From assembly GCA_024236235.1 (NCBI GenBank), contig JACKKV010000004.1:1-64000 (forward strand): a stretch of DNA of 64,000 nt, in the 5' to 3' direction. The stretch is from Novosphingobium sp. (GTDB taxonomy: Bacteria > Pseudomonadota > Alphaproteobacteria > Sphingomonadales > Sphingomonadaceae). Of this stretch, positions 60,201-64,000 are shown piece by piece. Each line of letters begins with the position of its first letter. The first letter of the stretch is position 1. The notes below the pieces were generated by a model that worked only from the letters and a program-made list of their open reading frames with translations, was not told the DNA's origin and ran no database searches. Both the position numbers and the translations under genes were made by a program.

Positions 60201-61220
60201 ATGGCGTTCACACCGGATTTTTCGCTCGATGCTCTGGAAGCATTCGCACGCGCTCACATCGCCGGGCTGGAGGGGCCAATGGTACTGGCCCCCACCAGCG
60301 GCGGTCAGTCCAATCCCACCTTTTACCTAAGCTTCGGGGACAGGCGGCTGGTGTTGAGAAAACAGCCGCCAGGCGAACTTGCGCCTTCCGCGCACGCGGT
60401 GGACCGGGAGTTCAGGATCCTTCAGGCGCTACACGCAACAGCGGTGCCGGTGCCCCGCCCGCTTGCCTATTGCGGGGATCGTGAACTGATCGGCACGCTG
60501 TTCTACATCATGGAATGCGTGGACGGGACCATCTGCTACGAAGCAGCCTTGCCCGACTTGCTGCCCGAACAGCGCCGCTCGATCTTTCTTTCTGCAGCAG
60601 GCGCGCTGCGCGAACTTCATGCGCTTGATCCGGCGGCTGTCGGGCTGGCGGACCTCGGCAAAGCGGACGGTTTCTACCAGCGACAGGTCGCGCGCTGGGG
60701 CCGGTTCTGGCATGAGCACGGGCTGGGCGACAATCCCGCGCTTGATGCCGTACTTGACTGGCTCGAACGAAACCTGCCGGTGCACAATCAAATTGCAATC
60801 AGCCACGGCGATTTCCGCTTTGCCAATCTGATGATTGCACCGAACCGGCAGGGCATATCCGCCATCTTCGACTGGGAACTGTCAACGATTGGGCATCCTC
60901 ATTTCGATGTCGGATATTTCTGTATGGTCTACCACACGACGCCCGAGGAAAACGGAGGGCTGCTGGGCCTCGACCTGGCGGCACTGGGCATTCCCACCAG
61001 GCACGAATTCCTCAGCGCCTATTTCGGCGGCAGGCCTGACGCTTTTACCCTGTTCGATCAGGTCTTTGCCCTGTTCAGGGGCTCCGCCGGCGCGGAAAGC
61101 GTCGCTGCACGTGCCGCCATGGGACAGGGCACGGCAGAAAATTCGTTCGCTTTCGGTCGCCAGATGGGCGCAAGCTATGCCCAACGCGCAGTGCAACTGA
61201 TCAGCGATGGAGAGGCATGA
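60201..61220 (+). CDS. Phosphotransferase family protein (APH-like kinase), copy 2
   Basis: Kinase-fold protein of 339 aa. GGQSNPTFYLSFGDRRLVLRKQPPGEL contains the ATP-binding strand with Lys. The catalytic loop is AISHGDFRFANLMIAP (His202, Asp204, Asn) and the metal Asp is in IFDWELSTIGHPHFDVGYF. This is the ACAD10/11-N and LvaA-type subfamily, which phosphorylates hydroxyl groups on acyl-CoA intermediates. Fifteen bases separate it from the acyl-CoA dehydrogenase, and its stop overlaps the SDR start (ATGATGG). The physiological acceptor is unknown. Confidence 0.9.
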   Translation: MAFTPDFSLDALEAFARAHIAGLEGPMVLAPTSGGQSNPTFYLSFGDRRLVLRKQPPGELAPSAHAVDREFRILQALHATAVPVPRPLAYCGDRELIGTLFYIMECVDGTICYEAALPDLLPEQRRSIFLSAAGALRELHALDPAAVGLADLGKADGFYQRQVARWGRFWHEHGLGDNPALDAVLDWLERNLPVHNQIAISHGDFRFANLMIAPNRQGISAIFDWELSTIGHPHFDVGYFCMVYHTTPEENGGLLGLDLAALGIPTRHEFLSAYFGGRPDAFTLFDQVFALFRGSAGAESVAARAAMGQGTAENSFAFGRQMGASYAQRAVQLISDGEA

Positions 61221-61984
61221 TGGCAAACCGGATCGACCTTTCCGGCCGCAGGGCTGTGATCACCGGCGGCAGCAGCGGTATCGGACTGGCCACGGCTGAG
61301 CGCTTCCTGCGATCGGGCGCAACAGTGGAAATCTGGGGCCGCAATCAGGCGCGGCTGGACGAAGCACTCACCTCGCTAGCGACCCTGGGTCCGGTTTCGG
61401 GGCGATCGGTCGACGTTTCGGACAGCAACCAGGTTGACGCCGCGATGGCCGATTTCATCACGGCGCATGGCGGCATCGAAATATTGTTCAACAATGCGGG
61501 AATGACGCAGCGCACCGTGCCCATGATCGAAATGGACGATGATGAATGGCGTGCCCAGTTTTCCGGAAATGTCGAGAGCACGTTTTTTTGCTGCCGCGCG
61601 GCGATCCCGGCGATGATCGCCAATGGTTTCGGGCGGATCGTCAACACTGCATCAATGGCCGGCAAGGAAGGCAATGCGTGCCAGTCCGCCTATTCAGCCG
61701 CGAAGGCAGCGATTATCGGCCTCACCAAATCGCTGGCCAAGGAACTGGCCGCCACCCAGGTAACGGTAAACGCGATCGTGCCCACCCTGTTCGAAACCCC
61801 GATGGCCATGGGCGCAATTGGCGAAGCACCCGAGGTTTTCGCCGCGATCCGCGCCAAGATCCCCATGGGCCGCTTCGGTGATCCGGCAGAAGCGGCGGCC
61901 ATGGTCGCCTGGATCTGTTCACCCGATTGCAGCTTCACCACCGGCTTCGCGTTCGATCTGTCCGGCGGGCGGGCAACCTATTGA
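61217..61984 (+). CDS. SDR-family oxidoreductase (second operon)
   Basis: Classical SDR of 255 aa: TGGSSGIG, NNAG and the catalytic Tyr-x3-Lys in YSAAK. After strand two the residue is in EIWGRNQ, with Arg favouring NADP over NAD. Its ATG overlaps the kinase stop. It is likely a hydroxyacyl or alcohol dehydrogenase in the same pathway as the acyl-CoA dehydrogenase and kinase. Two ATGs in tandem make the start ambiguous by one codon. Confidence 0.9.
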   Translation: MMANRIDLSGRRAVITGGSSGIGLATAERFLRSGATVEIWGRNQARLDEALTSLATLGPVSGRSVDVSDSNQVDAAMADFITAHGGIEILFNNAGMTQRTVPMIEMDDDEWRAQFSGNVESTFFCCRAAIPAMIANGFGRIVNTASMAGKEGNACQSAYSAAKAAIIGLTKSLAKELAATQVTVNAIVPTLFETPMAMGAIGEAPEVFAAIRAKIPMGRFGDPAEAAAMVAWICSPDCSFTTGFAFDLSGGRATY

Positions 61985-62000
61985 GGAAAGGGGCCGGAAC

Positions 62001-62822
62001 ATGAAGGCTTACAGACTGAAGAATGACGGCGGCGCGTGCCGGATCGAGGCGCTGCCACTGCCATCCCTGCATCGCGGCCAGCACACCGATGCCGAACCTT
62101 ATCGCCTGCAGGCGGCGGGAAAGCTGCCGATGCCCGAACAGAATCTGGATCAGGCCAGCGGCCTGCGCGCGATCCGCCTGTCGGGAAGCGGCGATGTCGA
62201 ACTGTTCAACGATGCCGCGCCCGGCCTGTTTTTCGTGATCGCGGGCGAACTGGCGCTGCGCACGAGCCGCGAAGACGTGCTGGAACCAGGCGATGTCCTG
62301 CTGGCTGAATGCGGGGCGCGTCCCGGCTGGTCGACCATCCCCGGCACGATCCTGGTTCGCCTCGATGTCGAGGCGCAGTGGCCCGGCGCCGATGCAGTAC
62401 TGCAGGATGAAGGCACGCCGACGCCGCGCGATCAGGCCGCGCCCAAGATCATGCGTATCTATGAAGGCGCCGATCACCGATCCTATCTGGCCGGATTTCC
62501 GGAGTTCCTGCCTGTGTCGGACGATGTCTGGAGCGACCCGCGACCGGTCCTGGGGTTCCGTTTCCTGCGCTTTCCTGACGGGGCCTTCATCGACTGGCAC
62601 CCCGAAGTGGTCAACAATTTCGCCATCTTCCTGTCAGGCGAAATGGAGATCGAGGCACGCGGCAGCAATCCGATCGAATACTTCCGCACGGGCGACATAT
62701 TGCTCGCGGAAGATCGCAAGGGCGAAGGGCATATCGACCGGATGCATGGCGACATTCATCTGGCGCTGATCGTGATGGATAATCAGGCACTTTGGGCATT
62801 CGACAAGGGAGAAGGACAATGA
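62001..62822 (+). CDS. Double-cupin-like protein of unknown function
   Basis: A 273-aa protein with two cupin-like halves. The first has GLFFVIAGELALRTSREDVLEPGDVLLAE, the second INWHPEVV-like FIDWHPEVVNNFAIFLSGEMEIEA, with GDILLAEDRKGEGH. The second half keeps His in DWHPEV and GEGH that could bind a metal; the first half has few. The reaction is unknown; such proteins in degradation operons are often isomerases, dioxygenases or binding factors. GGAAAGGGG precedes the ATG. It is coupled by ATGA to the SnoaL-like gene. Confidence 0.72.
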   Translation: MKAYRLKNDGGACRIEALPLPSLHRGQHTDAEPYRLQAAGKLPMPEQNLDQASGLRAIRLSGSGDVELFNDAAPGLFFVIAGELALRTSREDVLEPGDVLLAECGARPGWSTIPGTILVRLDVEAQWPGADAVLQDEGTPTPRDQAAPKIMRIYEGADHRSYLAGFPEFLPVSDDVWSDPRPVLGFRFLRFPDGAFIDWHPEVVNNFAIFLSGEMEIEARGSNPIEYFRTGDILLAEDRKGEGHIDRMHGDIHLALIVMDNQALWAFDKGEGQ

Positions 62823-63280
62823 GCGATATCGCAGCGCAGTTGGAGCGACTGGAGAATATCCATGCACTGACCCGGCTCATCAACAGCTACCACCAGACCG
62901 CCGACCGATTCGACTGGGATGGCTGGGCGGAACATTTCACGGATGACGCGACTTTCTACTTCGAACACGGCTTCGGCGAAATGACGGGCCGCGAAGGGAT
63001 CAAGGAAATCTGCAAGTCAAGTATGGACCCCTTCTACGATCTGATGCAGCACATCATGGTCAATCTTGACTTCGAAATCACTGGCCCCGCCACTGCGACC
63101 GGCCGGGCCAACCTGATATTTACCGCCGTATTCGACACGGAAAAGCGGGATAATTTCTATCAGGCAGGCGGGATATACCGCTGGGACTTCAGCAAGACCG
63201 ACAAGGGCTGGCTGATTGCCAATGCCTATCTCGATTTCGTCTGGAACAATGGCAATGATACGGATGGCGTCTTCGAATAG
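62819..63280 (+). CDS. SnoaL-like/NTF2-fold protein
   Basis: A 153-aa alpha+beta protein. LENIHALTRLINSYHQTADRFDWDGWAEHFTDDATFYF is the hallmark start of the SnoaL-like polyketide-cyclase/dehydratase and ring-hydroxylating beta-subunit fold, where Tyr-His and Asp are typical active-site residues (in SYHQTADR). QAGGIYRWDFSK and WLIANAYLDFVWN complete the sheet. Its ATG overlaps the cupin stop (ATGA). A hydratase, dehydratase or isomerase role in the pathway is plausible, but not determined. Confidence 0.82.
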   Translation: MSDIAAQLERLENIHALTRLINSYHQTADRFDWDGWAEHFTDDATFYFEHGFGEMTGREGIKEICKSSMDPFYDLMQHIMVNLDFEITGPATATGRANLIFTAVFDTEKRDNFYQAGGIYRWDFSKTDKGWLIANAYLDFVWNNGNDTDGVFE

Positions 63281-63304
63281 GCCCGCTGCGGTGGGCCTGA
63301 TCCC

Positions 63305-64000
63305 ATGGTGAAATCCGCAGAACGGGTGCTGGATATACTGGAATTCCTGCGGCAGTCGGGGCCGTCTACCTTCAGCCAGATTTCCGCCGCCCTGGACCTG
63401 CCCAAATCATCGGCCTCCATGCTGCTGCACTCGCTGGTCAGCAAGGGCTATCTGGCGCTTGATCCGCGCGCGCATCTTTACCGGCCGACCTATCGGGTGG
63501 CGCTGCTGGGCGAAGGCATTTCCAGCCGGGCCGTGCTGGACAATCATGCGCTGAGCGACGCGCTGAACGAGTTGCATAAAAACACCGGCATGACGATCGT
63601 AGTAGGGCTGCGCAACGGCGCTTATGTGCAATATGTGCATGTGCTCTCCAGCTCGCAGAACCTTTTGCGTCGCCTGCCGGTGGGCAAGCAGCGCCCCCTG
63701 TCCTACAATCCGCTGGGCAAGGTTCTGCTTGCCCAGTGCGGGGATGACGAGGCCCGTCTCGTCATCCGCCACAACAATGCCGCGCGGAACGAAAGCCTGC
63801 CCATCGTCCCGGAAGCGCAGCTGTTCCAGCAGGTCACCGCGATCCGCGACCGGGGCTATGCGCTGGACGCCGGGTTTTCCTGGCCCAACGCGATGATTGC
63901 GGCGCTGGCGATTCACCCGATCGCCGATCTGCCGCCACTGTCTGTTGCGGCAGGTGGCCTGAAGGAGGATTTCGAACAGCGCGGCGATCAGATCGTCGAC
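63305..64000 (+). CDS. IclR-family transcriptional regulator (2), cut by window edge
   Basis: Partial gene of at least 232 codons with no stop before the window ends. The N-terminal winged helix-turn-helix reads KSAERVLDILEFLRQSGPST then FSQISAALDLPKSSASMLLHSLVSKGYL. The effector domain shows TGMTIVVGLRNGAYVQYVHV, PLSYNPLGKVLLAQ and AIRDRGYALDAG. It reads in the same direction as the second operon and begins 24 bases after the SnoaL-like gene, so it is probably part of it. It is a different regulator from the IclR at 53593. The frame runs open to the window end, so length-based ORF calling can miss it. Confidence 0.92.
   Translation, partial: MVKSAERVLDILEFLRQSGPSTFSQISAALDLPKSSASMLLHSLVSKGYLALDPRAHLYRPTYRVALLGEGISSRAVLDNHALSDALNELHKNTGMTIVVGLRNGAYVQYVHVLSSSQNLLRRLPVGKQRPLSYNPLGKVLLAQCGDDEARLVIRHNNAARNESLPIVPEAQLFQQVTAIRDRGYALDAGFSWPNAMIAALAIHPIADLPPLSVAAGGLKEDFEQRGDQIVD

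Noticed and set aside
1..64000. CRISPR arrays, tRNA or rRNA genes, riboswitches
   Set aside because: No regularly spaced repeats, no cloverleaf with CCA-type end and no rRNA stretch were recognised when reading both strands.

Overview
The window looks like chromosomal DNA of a high-GC alphaproteobacterium, most likely a sphingomonad (Sphingomonadaceae/Erythrobacteraceae). The basis is the gene content and protein style: UPF0262, a TorF-type porin, the short YkgO-type L36, two large TonB-dependent receptors, and many degradative oxygenases. This placement is an inference; no rRNA marker is present.

Positions 1-25 kb are mostly housekeeping. On the minus strand an overlapping block runs rpmH-rnpA-yidD-yidC-engB (L34, RNase P protein, membrane insertase and its helper, ribosome-assembly GTPase). 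Beyond it lie a PilZ protein, a GST, dapE and a dicarboxylate symporter. Next come a ComM-type AAA protein, a HAD hydrolase, L36, galE, a DUF4136 lipoprotein coupled to an M14 carboxypeptidase, sseA, cdd, a GH25 protein and UPF0262. The block ends with dnaB, a phospholipase-D protein, a TorF porin, rpoZ, an orphan ParA, ftsH and htpX.

Positions 23.9-34.4 kb form a catabolic locus. A plus-strand operon with a good sigma-70-like promoter encodes a Rieske dioxygenase (alpha and beta), a type I extradiol dioxygenase, an SDR, a meta-cleavage hydrolase and an acyl-CoA ligase. Divergent to it are a ketopantoate-reductase-like protein, a class II aldolase-like protein that has lost its metal histidines, and a P450 whose 3' end overlaps a rubredoxin gene too short to be found by length-filtered ORF calling. 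The set resembles a p-cumate-type pathway: ring dihydroxylation, rearomatisation, meta-cleavage, decarboxylation, hydrolysis, CoA activation.

Positions 34.4-54.6 kb are bounded by two broken IS6-family transposase fragments that carry complementary parts of the protein. Between them are two HyuA/HyuB (hydantoinase/oxoprolinase/acetone-carboxylase family) pairs, a LysR regulator, a luciferase-like flavin monooxygenase, two TonB receptors, an aminoglycoside-phosphotransferase-like kinase, an SDR and an IclR regulator. The second HyuB carries a C-terminal four-cysteine domain resembling the acetone carboxylase gamma subunit. This is the best candidate for an undescribed system: an ATP-dependent carboxylase or lactamase pathway for an unknown substrate.

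Positions 54.9-64 kb hold a second tightly packed plus-strand operon: ketopantoate-reductase-like, GMC oxidoreductase, P450, acyl-CoA dehydrogenase, APH-like kinase, SDR, double-cupin-like and SnoaL-like proteins, then a second IclR regulator cut by the window edge. The adjacent acyl-CoA dehydrogenase and kinase recall the ACAD10/11 and Lva systems, which phosphorylate and eliminate 4-hydroxyacyl-CoAs. No tRNA, rRNA or CRISPR array was seen.
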